Assembly (NCBI GenBank): GCA_016870815.1
Contig: VGAI01000003.1
Span: 1-51,914, forward strand
Source of the DNA: Actinomycetota bacterium
Lineage (GTDB): Bacteria; Actinomycetota; Actinomycetes; Nanopelagicales; Nanopelagicaceae
DNA: 51,914 bases
Direction: 5' to 3'
A model generated the notes under the pieces. It searched no databases and was not told the DNA's origin. It saw nothing but the letters and a program-made list of their open reading frames with translations. This document shows, piece by piece, positions 28,839 to 35,690 of this stretch; positions within the stretch are counted from its first letter, which is position 1; each line of letters opens with the position of its first letter. The translations under genes were made by a program, and so were the position numbers.

Positions 28839-30722
28839 TTAGGGAGTCACCGTAATCGGAATTGTGTAGCTCAACTTGCCACTCGTTAGCGTCACGACAC
28901 TCTTACCTGGTTTCAAGAGTTTAAGACCCGGATTGGTTACATAGGTCGACTCTCGCCGTCCTTTCACAAAGGCCACTACCTTCTTGTTGGCAATCTTGGC
29001 ACTCCAGGTAGTTGGCTTCTCAACTGTGAAAACGATGACATCTCCCATTTTGGCGGTTATCTTCGTGACAACTTTAGGGTTGATAAGTATCGGTGGCAGG
29101 GCAGTCGTCGAGGCTTGTGAAGCTGAATCGCTTGACGAAGGTTGACTGGAACTCTGCTGTGTCAGTTTCACTCTTACTGTAGGGGCAGAGTAGTTATAAC
29201 CATTTGCCGATAGAGAGAGCCAGCCATTCTTCTCACTCACAACATTCGTTGCGATTTGTTGCGTGCCGTCAGTGTTCACAATAGAGACGCTTGCATTTAT
29301 CGGAGCATCTGAGAAGCTGTAGAGACATCGAGCAACTTTGGAGTCGATAACCAGATTGTAGGAACCGACATTCGGCTTTCCGTTCTTATCGAAGTGTGGT
29401 GCGGCTACTTTGTAATCAAGAGTTTGATTCTTCTCATCGAATTGAGGTGGTGTAGAAAGAAACATGGTTGAGTTGGTCGTGACAACTCCAGCAATTCCGT
29501 CAGCCTTGGGCGTACATTCTCTGATCTTTAGACTGCCTGCCTGAACGTAATTCTGGTTTGTCTCCAGATGCCAGAGACTTTTGGTCGCAACCGCTGTATC
29601 AGTTGTTTCCTTTACGAAGTAGAGGAATTCCTTGAAGTCTGCTTCGTTGTAGTTGCTCAAGTTATGGAAAGAGGAGATCTTGTCGAAAGGTTTTGGCCCA
29701 CTTCCTGAATAGACTGCTCTCCACGGATCAGGGAAAGTGACCCGACCGGCTTTTCCACCTTGTTGAGTGACGTATTCTTGAAATTCCCTCGAAAGATTAT
29801 TGAAGCGAGTCCATACTCCGTAAACGGGTACTTGCATCGGTGCCGCCTCTATTGTGTACCTGTAACTTCCATCAGAGTCACGCGTCATTGAAAGAGTTGG
29901 ATCAGAAAGTCGTCCATTGATCCAGCCACTTGTCTTTGCAGTAACCTTCACGATAACTTTAAAGCGATAATCATTTGGCAGAGCCCAGGAAGAGGCGCAC
30001 TCTCGAATGGCGAGAAAGAAGCGGCAATCTGGCCCTTCCGCTCCCCCAAGATTTATCATTCCATTCTTGTCACCATCGGGAAAATTCAAAGTTTCTCTAG
30101 TCCATGACCCGCGCTCGAGAGTGGGTTCAAAACTCACAGCATTCAGTCCTATTCTCAACTGAAAATTGTCTTGAGGATTTTCAATGGGTTGTTGGAATCC
30201 CATGATTGATGCCCTCAACATGAAACTCTCACCGCCCTCGTGCTTAACGCCATCAAAAGACCAGAGTGAAGGGAACCACCCATCAGGGAAGTTCTTCGCT
30301 TTATCACCGCGAAAAGTTGGCTCAGACAAGTTTGGTTTTGTGCCGAGGAGTTTTCCGTTCAAGACCGTGCCATCGGGCTTGATTGCGCTTAGGCTAACGA
30401 TGCAGTCTGTTGTCAAAGTTGCAGAGCACGGTGGTAGGTACACATTGAAGCTAATGCGTTCTTGTTTCAAGCAGTCGGCTGACTTGAGGTCGTAGCAAGG
30501 AAACCCTTTGCCGTTCTTGATAGTTTCACGGTCACTGGCAATAATCAATGAAGAGAACTTGAAAGAAATTGAATCATCAACAAAGGCACCCAACCAGCCA
30601 GCTTCCTTGGTCGGCATGGGAAGTTCATAGAGTTGTTCATCAACCTGATTCGAGGATCCTTGAGCGCTTAGTGGGGTCAAAACGACAAAAATCGAAAGAG
30701 CAAGAACGATCCAACGACGCAT
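28839..30722 (-). CDS. Large secreted protein of unknown function
   Basis: I do not recognise this 627-aa protein. From the ATG at 30722 it begins with a signal peptide (MRRWIVLALSIFVVLTPLSAQGSS), which with the GAGG ribosome site and the promoter just upstream decides this start. The mature part is rich in beta-prone segments, Thr, Ser, Asn and aromatic residues, with several scattered Cys. A Ser/Thr-rich linker (about residues 525-548) leads to a C-terminal module of about 75 residues that looks like a small bacterial Ig-type fold (IANKKVVAFVKGRR, LKPGKSVVTLTSGKLSYTIPI). No membrane anchor or sortase motif is visible at the C-terminus. It sits between tig and clpP1, where Streptomyces has no gene. 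Confidence 0.8.
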   Translation of the reverse strand: MRRWIVLALSIFVVLTPLSAQGSSNQVDEQLYELPMPTKEAGWLGAFVDDSISFKFSSLIIASDRETIKNGKGFPCYDLKSADCLKQERISFNVYLPPCSATLTTDCIVSLSAIKPDGTVLNGKLLGTKPNLSEPTFRGDKAKNFPDGWFPSLWSFDGVKHEGGESFMLRASIMGFQQPIENPQDNFQLRIGLNAVSFEPTLERGSWTRETLNFPDGDKNGMINLGGAEGPDCRFFLAIRECASSWALPNDYRFKVIVKVTAKTSGWINGRLSDPTLSMTRDSDGSYRYTIEAAPMQVPVYGVWTRFNNLSREFQEYVTQQGGKAGRVTFPDPWRAVYSGSGPKPFDKISSFHNLSNYNEADFKEFLYFVKETTDTAVATKSLWHLETNQNYVQAGSLKIRECTPKADGIAGVVTTNSTMFLSTPPQFDEKNQTLDYKVAAPHFDKNGKPNVGSYNLVIDSKVARCLYSFSDAPINASVSIVNTDGTQQIATNVVSEKNGWLSLSANGYNYSAPTVRVKLTQQSSSQPSSSDSASQASTTALPPILINPKVVTKITAKMGDVIVFTVEKPTTWSAKIANKKVVAFVKGRRESTYVTNPGLKLLKPGKSVVTLTSGKLSYTIPITVTP

Positions 30723-30744
30723 TGATGGCGCCTCTTCCAGCCAA

Positions 30745-30773
30745 AACTTAGCAAGAGTTTGCGCGAATCCCAA
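30745..30773 (-). promoter_or_regulatory. Promoter of the large secreted protein gene
   Basis: TTGGGA (-35, 30773-30768), a 17-bp spacer and TAAGTT (-10, 30750-30745) lie on the minus strand, giving a 5' leader of about 20 nt that contains the ribosome site. This makes the gene an independent unit within the tig-clp block. Confidence 0.6.
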
Positions 30774-30831
30774 GGAGTTTCTAGGAAGGGCCGCGCATCA
30801 ATTGTGATAGAAAAATCGAGCCTGGAAAAAC

Positions 30832-32127
30832 CTATTCCGCAGGGGACTCGGGTTGAACCGCTGGCTTTAGTCGAAGTTCAGTGAGGTCGACTGTATTTCC
30901 AGAAGCATCCTTAACTTTGATTCGCTCGAGAATCACCGCAAGCGCCTTGGCCCGGGCGACATCGGAAACGAGCGACGAAATCTGACCTGCCTTCCCAACT
31001 TCATTCGCAAAATCCTTCGGAGCCATTCCATAACGAGAGGCCGAGCGAACAATGTATTCACTCAACTCCGCCTCGCTCACTTGAACCTTCTCGCTCTTTG
31101 CGATCTCATCCATCAAGAAGTCATTCTTTATTGATTGATTGAGCTCTGTAGTGACTTCACTTCGGTATTCTTCATCTTCCAAACGACCTTCTTTCTCAAG
31201 ATGATCGTGAACACCCTCTGAAATCAAGTTCTCTGGGATTGCGATCTCGACTGTGTCGAGTAGATATTGCACGAGCTTGTCGCGTGCTTGGGCGCCTTGC
31301 TCGAGTCGCTTTAGCCTCATCAAACGCTCGCGAGTATCAGCCTTCAACTCTTCAAGAGTTTCAAACTCGCTCGCCTTCTTGGCAAATTCATCATCAAGTG
31401 GCGGCAAGTCCCTGCGATTTACAGTAACTAGTTTCACGTCGATCTCGCCGAGTTGTCCTTCCGAGACTCCTTGAAGCGGAGCTTGGAATGTCTTGCTCTC
31501 ATCCTTCTTCATTCCGATAAGAGCCTCATCCAAGCCATCGATCATGTTGTCCTTACCGACCTCATAGGAGATGTTGTTCGCAACTCCCCCATCGACATCT
31601 TTTCCATCTACAGTTGCACGAAGATCAATTTTGACGAAGTCGCCTGATTCAACGACTTTCTCAACTTCAACCAAGGTGCCGAAACGAATACGTAGGGCTT
31701 CAATCTGCTCATCAATCTTGGAATCCTCTAACTTCACATCATCAACTTCTATTTCAACAGTTGAGAAATCAGGCAGTGTTATCTCAGGACGAACATCCAC
31801 TTCAACAGTGAAGGAGAGAAGCTCGTTATCTTTGAGCTCGGTGATATCGACTGATGGTCTACCAATTACAAATACTTCGTGTTCACGCGCCGCCTGGCTA
31901 TAGAAATAAGGAAGTGCATCATTAATCGCTTCATCGAGAACTGCACCTCTACCGACTCTCTGGTCGATCATTGAGGGAGGTACTTTCCCTTTTCTAAATC
32001 CTGGGATATTCACTTTTTCAGCGATGGATTTGTAAGCCCTGCTAATGTGTGGAGTGAGTTCTTCAAATGTGACTTCGATGGAGAGCTTGACTCGGGTTGG
32101 TCCGATTGATTCGACTGCGCTCTTCAC
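30832..32127 (-). CDS. tig: Trigger factor
   Basis: Ribosome-bound chaperone and prolyl isomerase. The 431-aa product has the ribosome-docking loop GFRKGKVPPSMIDQRVG (about residues 43-60), the FKBP-like PPIase domain (about 150-235, SGDFVKIDL) and the long helical C-terminal arms. The C-terminus is acidic (PAVQPESPAE). The GTG start follows a strong GGGGAG ribosome site. tig ahead of clpP1-clpP2-clpX is a conserved order. Confidence 0.96.
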   Translation of the reverse strand: MKSAVESIGPTRVKLSIEVTFEELTPHISRAYKSIAEKVNIPGFRKGKVPPSMIDQRVGRGAVLDEAINDALPYFYSQAAREHEVFVIGRPSVDITELKDNELLSFTVEVDVRPEITLPDFSTVEIEVDDVKLEDSKIDEQIEALRIRFGTLVEVEKVVESGDFVKIDLRATVDGKDVDGGVANNISYEVGKDNMIDGLDEALIGMKKDESKTFQAPLQGVSEGQLGEIDVKLVTVNRRDLPPLDDEFAKKASEFETLEELKADTRERLMRLKRLEQGAQARDKLVQYLLDTVEIAIPENLISEGVHDHLEKEGRLEDEEYRSEVTTELNQSIKNDFLMDEIAKSEKVQVSEAELSEYIVRSASRYGMAPKDFANEVGKAGQISSLVSDVARAKALAVILERIKVKDASGNTVDLTELRLKPAVQPESPAE

Positions 32128-32145
32128 AAATATCTCCCCGAAAAG

Positions 32146-32159
32146 ATTCTTATAAGAAT
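32146..32159. promoter_or_regulatory. Perfect 14-bp palindrome between tRNA-Pro and tig
   Basis: ATTCTTATAAGAAT reads the same on both strands. On the minus strand it begins 1 nt after the encoded tRNA-Pro CCA and is followed by C and TTTT, so it could act as a weak terminator or processing hairpin for the tRNA. Alternatively it could be an operator for tig, whose start is 19 nt further on. Confidence 0.5.
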
Positions 32160-32160
32160 A

Positions 32161-32236
32161 TGGTCGGGGCGGAGAGACTCGAACTCTCGATCTTCTGCTC
32201 CCAAAGCAGACGCGCTAGCCACTACGCTACGCCCCG
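32161..32236 (-). tRNA. tRNA-Pro (anticodon UGG)
   Basis: Cloverleaf on the minus strand: acceptor CGGGGCG/CGCCCCG, anticodon loop TTTGGGA on a CTGC/GCAG stem, T arm with GTTCGAG, discriminator A and an encoded CCA (32163-32161). Confidence 0.97.
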
Positions 32237-32341
32237 CGGCATAGGGGCGTGAGTCTAGGGCAGAAATAGTCAGAGCAATCCCCCAGCCGATACCGTAGCC
32301 CCCTCAACCACTGAGAACTTGGTTCACAAATACCGGTTCAG

Positions 32342-32415
<74 letters not shown>

Positions 32416-32436
32416 CAGTAGAAGAGAGAGCTCTGA

Positions 32437-33462
32437 TTAAGTTACGGAACCAACTTCTCTGAAGTAGGCCACACCAGTAGTCGACATGGTTTGAGTGCCA
32501 TCAGAATGGATTATTGCTACTCGAAATGATGCTGATGCGGCCACAGAACTAACGGTTCCGACTATTCGGAAGTGATATCCAGAACGTACTCCTGAGGAAT
32601 CGCGATAGGAACCGTCGTGAATTGCTGACGAATACTCGAAGACTAGGGATGCTTCAGATGACTCCAGGGCAAGTCCATAAGCGCTACCGAGTCCAATCGA
32701 ATTTGTGACATTTCCCCTTAGCAAAATTTCAAATTGATATTTCTTACCGACCGATAAACTTCCAAAGAATGAAGAACGGTAGTTAATGTCGTTGACGACG
32801 CCGACGGAGAAAGTATCAACTTGAACTACTTGCACCGACGATGGACCAGTTGGTCCTGTCGGTCCCACGACGCCTGTTGTTCCTGTTTCACCACGCGGTC
32901 CTGCCGGTCCAGTGGCTCCTGTCGCACCTGCAGGGCCTGTTGAACCAGCAGCACCTGTCGCGCCCGTCGCACCTGTCGCGCCTGTTGCTCCAGTTGCGCC
33001 AGTAGCTCCCGCAGGTCCTACGGCTCCAGTCGCACCTACTGCGCCATGTGCACCATTTGCACCGCGTTCGCCCGTTTCACCTTTCTCTCCGCGCTCGCCT
33101 CGATCGCCTTTTTCCCCCTTCTCTCCTCGCGCACCAGAGCTTTGAGAACCAGAAACACCTTTCTCGCCGGCTTTTCCTTCAATCCCTTGCGGACCTTTGA
33201 GGCTCGTACCCATGGGCCACTTGCCATTTCGTTTTGGGCCGTAGATCGTGAAAGTAAGGACATCGATGTAAAAGTCACCATTCGCGCCAAGCGTTACCTT
33301 TGGCACTCCTCGACCATTAAGAATCGTATTGACCTCAGAACTCTCACGTCCTGCGACAGATCGAAACTTCGTTGACTTACTCCCTGTCGCATAAGCATCT
33401 TCAGGCATAAAAGTGATGACGCAAAGCAGGGCAGACAACTTGATGGCAAGGTGATTCTTCAT
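32437..33462 (-). CDS. Secreted collagen-like protein
   Basis: The 341-aa product starts at the ATG at 33462 (SD GAGGA, 8-nt spacing) with a signal peptide ([18 protein letters not shown], cleavage probably after DAYA). An N-terminal segment with [19 protein letters not shown] is the module often found before collagen-like repeats in bacterial and phage fibres. Then come about 100 residues of Gly-X-Y: first charged triplets ([17 protein letters not shown]), then nearly pure GAT triplets and [10 protein letters not shown]. The C-terminal domain of about 130 residues is beta-rich and probably the trimerisation or binding head ([30 protein letters not shown]). No anchor is visible. The function is inferred only as a surface or extracellular fibre. 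Confidence 0.88.
   Translation of the reverse strand: MKNHLAIKLSALLCVITFMPEDAYATGSKSTKFRSVAGRESSEVNTILNGRGVPKVTLGANGDFYIDVLTFTIYGPKRNGKWPMGTSLKGPQGIEGKAGEKGVSGSQSSGARGEKGEKGDRGERGEKGETGERGANGAHGAVGATGAVGPAGATGATGATGATGATGATGAAGSTGPAGATGATGPAGPRGETGTTGVVGPTGPTGPSSVQVVQVDTFSVGVVNDINYRSSFFGSLSVGKKYQFEILLRGNVTNSIGLGSAYGLALESSEASLVFEYSSAIHDGSYRDSSGVRSGYHFRIVGTVSSVAASASFRVAIIHSDGTQTMSTTGVAYFREVGSVT
32850..33175 (-). repeat. Gly-X-Y coding repeat of the collagen-like gene
   Basis: Tandem 9-bp periodicity in frame with Gly-X-Y triplets; the 32,930-33,000 part is almost uniform GGT-GCG-ACR units and likely prone to length change. Boundaries are approximate. Confidence 0.85.
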
Positions 33463-33544
33463 AAGCTCAGTCCTCATCTACTGAACGGTGATTTGGGCGA
33501 AAATGGTGAGTCTTCTCACGTGAAAAGAGAAGGTGAACTTTGCC

Positions 33545-33630
33545 TATCTTTTGGCGAGAGAAAGGCGGACAATCCCCTCCGAAGAGGTCGGCAGCCGCCC
33601 CAATTCACACATGTCTCTCAGGAAAAATGC
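33545..33630. promoter_or_regulatory. Nested inverted repeat / structured element between two secreted-protein genes
   Basis: Three nested stems share one axis: GAGAGA (33556-33561) with TCTCTC (33614-33619), GGCGG (33564-33568) with CCGCC (33595-33599), and CCTC with GAGG closing a CGAA loop (33576-33587); on the minus strand the loop is UUCG closed by C-G. On the plus strand the order GAGAGA, CCGAAG, CTCTCAGG resembles conserved bases of glycine riboswitches, but the rest of the fold does not fit well. It could act in the leader of either divergent gene. The rest of 33478-33730 shows only short hairpins. Confidence 0.4.
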
Positions 33631-33730
33631 CTAGACCGTTCAGCACTCGGGTATTTAGTTCCACTCATCAGGCGCACGGGCGTTTGGTGGATAACCACTA
33701 GGGATCAAATCGGAAAACGAAGATGTATAG

Positions 33731-34324
33731 ATGAAAAAGAAACTGGTAGCGATAGTGGTAGCGGTAGGACTTGCTTTGACCGCAGGTTCGGCAATTGCTG
33801 CATCAGCTCACGGTGGACGAGGTCCAGGCGGAAACCTTGACGGTGTTCTCACTGGTCTCAAGGACAAGGGCACTCTCACTCAGTCACAGATCGATGCGAT
33901 CAAGAAGGCGCTTGAAGATCAGCGAACTTCTCAACAGGCAGCGCGAGTGGCAGAGGAAACTGAGTTCCAGAAACTGATCACAACCACAATTGGTTTGGAT
34001 TCGGCAACAATCACAACTCGCCTCAAAGCAGGTGAGAGCCTTGGTGCAATCGCTGGTGCGAAACGTCAAGCGCTGATTGATGCGTTGATTGCATTCCACA
34101 CCAAGAAGATTGATCAGGGTGTCACAGATGGAAAGTTGACTGCTGCACAGGCCACAACTCTCAAGGCGGGGCTTAGCGCTAGCGTCACATTCTTTGTTGA
34201 TCGCGTTCCAGGTTCACTTGGCGGACGAGGCCATGGAACAGGAATGGGCCCAGGTGGCGACGACCACATGGGTAAAGGTCATGGTCGAGGTCATGGCGGT
34301 ATGAAGGGTCAGAAGGGGAAGTAG
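33731..34324 (+). CDS. Secreted Gly/His-rich helical protein, unknown function
   Basis: The 197-aa product has a signal peptide (MKKKLVAIVVAVGLALTAGSAIA, cleavage near ASA). The middle is helical with two similar units: GTLTQSQIDAIKKALEDQR (about 47-65) and DGKLTAAQATTLKAGL (about 134-149), a pattern seen in actinobacterial exported proteins of unknown role. The last 35 residues are Gly-, His-, Met- and Lys-rich (GRGHGTGMGPGGDDHMGKGH), which may bind metal ions. The ATG has only a weak ribosome site. A strong terminator lies 65 bp after the stop, so it is a single-gene unit. Confidence 0.82.
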   Translation: MKKKLVAIVVAVGLALTAGSAIAASAHGGRGPGGNLDGVLTGLKDKGTLTQSQIDAIKKALEDQRTSQQAARVAEETEFQKLITTTIGLDSATITTRLKAGESLGAIAGAKRQALIDALIAFHTKKIDQGVTDGKLTAAQATTLKAGLSASVTFFVDRVPGSLGGRGHGTGMGPGGDDHMGKGHGRGHGGMKGQKGK

Positions 34325-34388
34325 AAGTCCTCTTCAACTTCGAAAACGGGGTATAACGCCAAAGAACTTCTCTCCTCCTAACAGGGTA

Positions 34389-34432
34389 GACCGCGGTGTC
34401 GTCGAAAAATCGATGGCACCGCGGTCGTTTTT
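34389..34432 (+). terminator. Strong intrinsic terminator after the Gly/His-rich protein gene
   Basis: A perfect 10-bp arm pair GACCGCGGTG/CACCGCGGTC, extendable inward, is followed by G and TTTTT on the plus strand. It ends the transcript of the gene at 33731-34324 and isolates rpiB. Confidence 0.9.
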
Positions 34433-34468
34433 ATCAATGATTTGTAAAGTCTTTGGAAGAATCACCGC

Positions 34469-34924
34469 ATGCGAATACATATCGGTAGCGATCACGCTGG
34501 CTTGGAATTCAAAGCCAAGATCATCGAACATCTGAAAGCCCAAGGCCACGAGGTCAACGATCACGGGCCTTTCGAATATGACGCACTCGATGACTACCCT
34601 GTTTTCTGTATTCCTGCCGCGCAAGCAACTGCTTCTGATCCTGGATCGTTCGGAATAGTCCTTGGCGGTTCAGGAAATGGCGAACAAATCGCTGCGAATA
34701 AGGTCAAGGGAGTTCGAGCTGCTCTAGTCTGGAGTATTGAAACGGCAAAACTCGCCCGAGAACACAACAATGCCAACGTGATCTCAATCGGCGGAAGGAT
34801 GCATCCCGAGAAGTTCTGTCTAGAACTTGTTGATACTTTCCTCGCGACTGCATTTACTGGAGATGAACGTCATGTTAGGCGCATTGGTCAGATTTCTTCG
34901 TTCGAAGAGAACGGAAAGATTTAG
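34469..34924 (+). CDS. rpiB: Ribose-5-phosphate isomerase B
   Basis: Interconverts ribulose 5-phosphate and ribose 5-phosphate in the pentose phosphate pathway. The 151-aa product has MRIHIGSDHAGLEFK and the LacA/RpiB loop GGSGNGEQIAANKVKGVRAAL. At the position of the E. coli catalytic Cys the protein has none; E72 in GNGEQ corresponds to the catalytic Glu of the mycobacterial type. The ATG follows GGAAG with 9-nt spacing. The stop codon overlaps the stop of the convergent trmB. Confidence 0.96.
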   Translation: MRIHIGSDHAGLEFKAKIIEHLKAQGHEVNDHGPFEYDALDDYPVFCIPAAQATASDPGSFGIVLGGSGNGEQIAANKVKGVRAALVWSIETAKLAREHNNANVISIGGRMHPEKFCLELVDTFLATAFTGDERHVRRIGQISSFEENGKI

Positions 34925-35580
34925 ATCTTGGTGTAAAGAAAATCGGTGACAAGGTGTCGCTTATCGATTCCTTGTGATTCGAATTTGGTGAGTGGACGCC
35001 ACGAGGGTCGCTCGACTATTCCGCCCCTAAATTGAGAGTTTGAATCTAGAACTCGCCTTATTTGAACTGCATAATCCTGCCAGTCTGTGGCTATTCGAAG
35101 TTCACCACCGATTCTTAACTTCGTTGAGAGGACTCGAGACAAATCATCATTGACTAATCTCCGCTTCTTGTGCTTCGTCTTCGGCCAAGGATCTGGAAAA
35201 AAAATATGAAAGGTATCGACTGAGTCATCTTCAATGAGATTGAGGATAAGGTGACAGTCATCATTGATCATTTTCAAGTTGCCTAGCTCTAGCGCGATTG
35301 CCCGAAGAATCAGTGAACCAATTCCGGGGCGATGAACCTCGATAGCAAGAAATCCTTTCTCAGGAAAAGTATTGGCTATCTCCGCTGTCGCCTCCCCCAT
35401 GCCACTACCAATTTCCACCACTACTTCTCCCATTGCCGGAAAGAGTTGATGCGGGTGAAAAGAGGTGGGATTCTCAATCAGGAATTGTTCTGCGTGATCT
35501 TCGATCGCTTGGCGCTGTGCCTTTGTCATTCGCGCCCCACGGAGTTGATAGCTGCGTATCGAGGGGCGTTCCATGGGCAC
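34921..35580 (-). CDS. trmB: tRNA (guanine-N7)-methyltransferase
   Basis: SAM-dependent enzyme that makes m7G46 in tRNA. The 219-aa product has the SAM motif VVEIGSGMGEATAEIA, the family motif FHIFFPDPWPKTKHKKRRLV and the C-terminal TKFESQGI segment. The GTG at 35580 or the ATG at 35574 (MERPSIRSYQLRG) may be the start. It converges on rpiB with overlapping stop codons, so neither gene has an intrinsic terminator between them. Confidence 0.95.
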   Translation of the reverse strand: MPMERPSIRSYQLRGARMTKAQRQAIEDHAEQFLIENPTSFHPHQLFPAMGEVVVEIGSGMGEATAEIANTFPEKGFLAIEVHRPGIGSLILRAIALELGNLKMINDDCHLILNLIEDDSVDTFHIFFPDPWPKTKHKKRRLVNDDLSRVLSTKLRIGGELRIATDWQDYAVQIRRVLDSNSQFRGGIVERPSWRPLTKFESQGIDKRHLVTDFLYTKI

Positions 35581-35690
35581 TTACTCTGCCATTTATCTCG
35601 ACTCTGGCTCCATTTATAGTTCTCCCCTCAGCACCACCCAGAGAAACCAACTGAAGTTTTTAACTGAATTCACCACTAGAGGGGAATCTC

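Noticed and set aside
32850-33175. Repeat array considered as CRISPR or other repeat locus
   Set aside because: The repeats are contiguous 9-bp codon triplets of a Gly-X-Y protein without spacers.
33545-33630. Firm call of a glycine riboswitch
   Set aside because: Three conserved-looking motifs are in order, but the P3a/P3b arrangement and the GCCGAAGGRGCAA core are not met, so it is kept only as a structured element to test.
33451-33840. 129-aa plus-strand open frame over the structured intergenic region
   Set aside because: It overlaps the signal peptide region of the better supported gene at 33731 in another frame, has no ribosome site and no motif.
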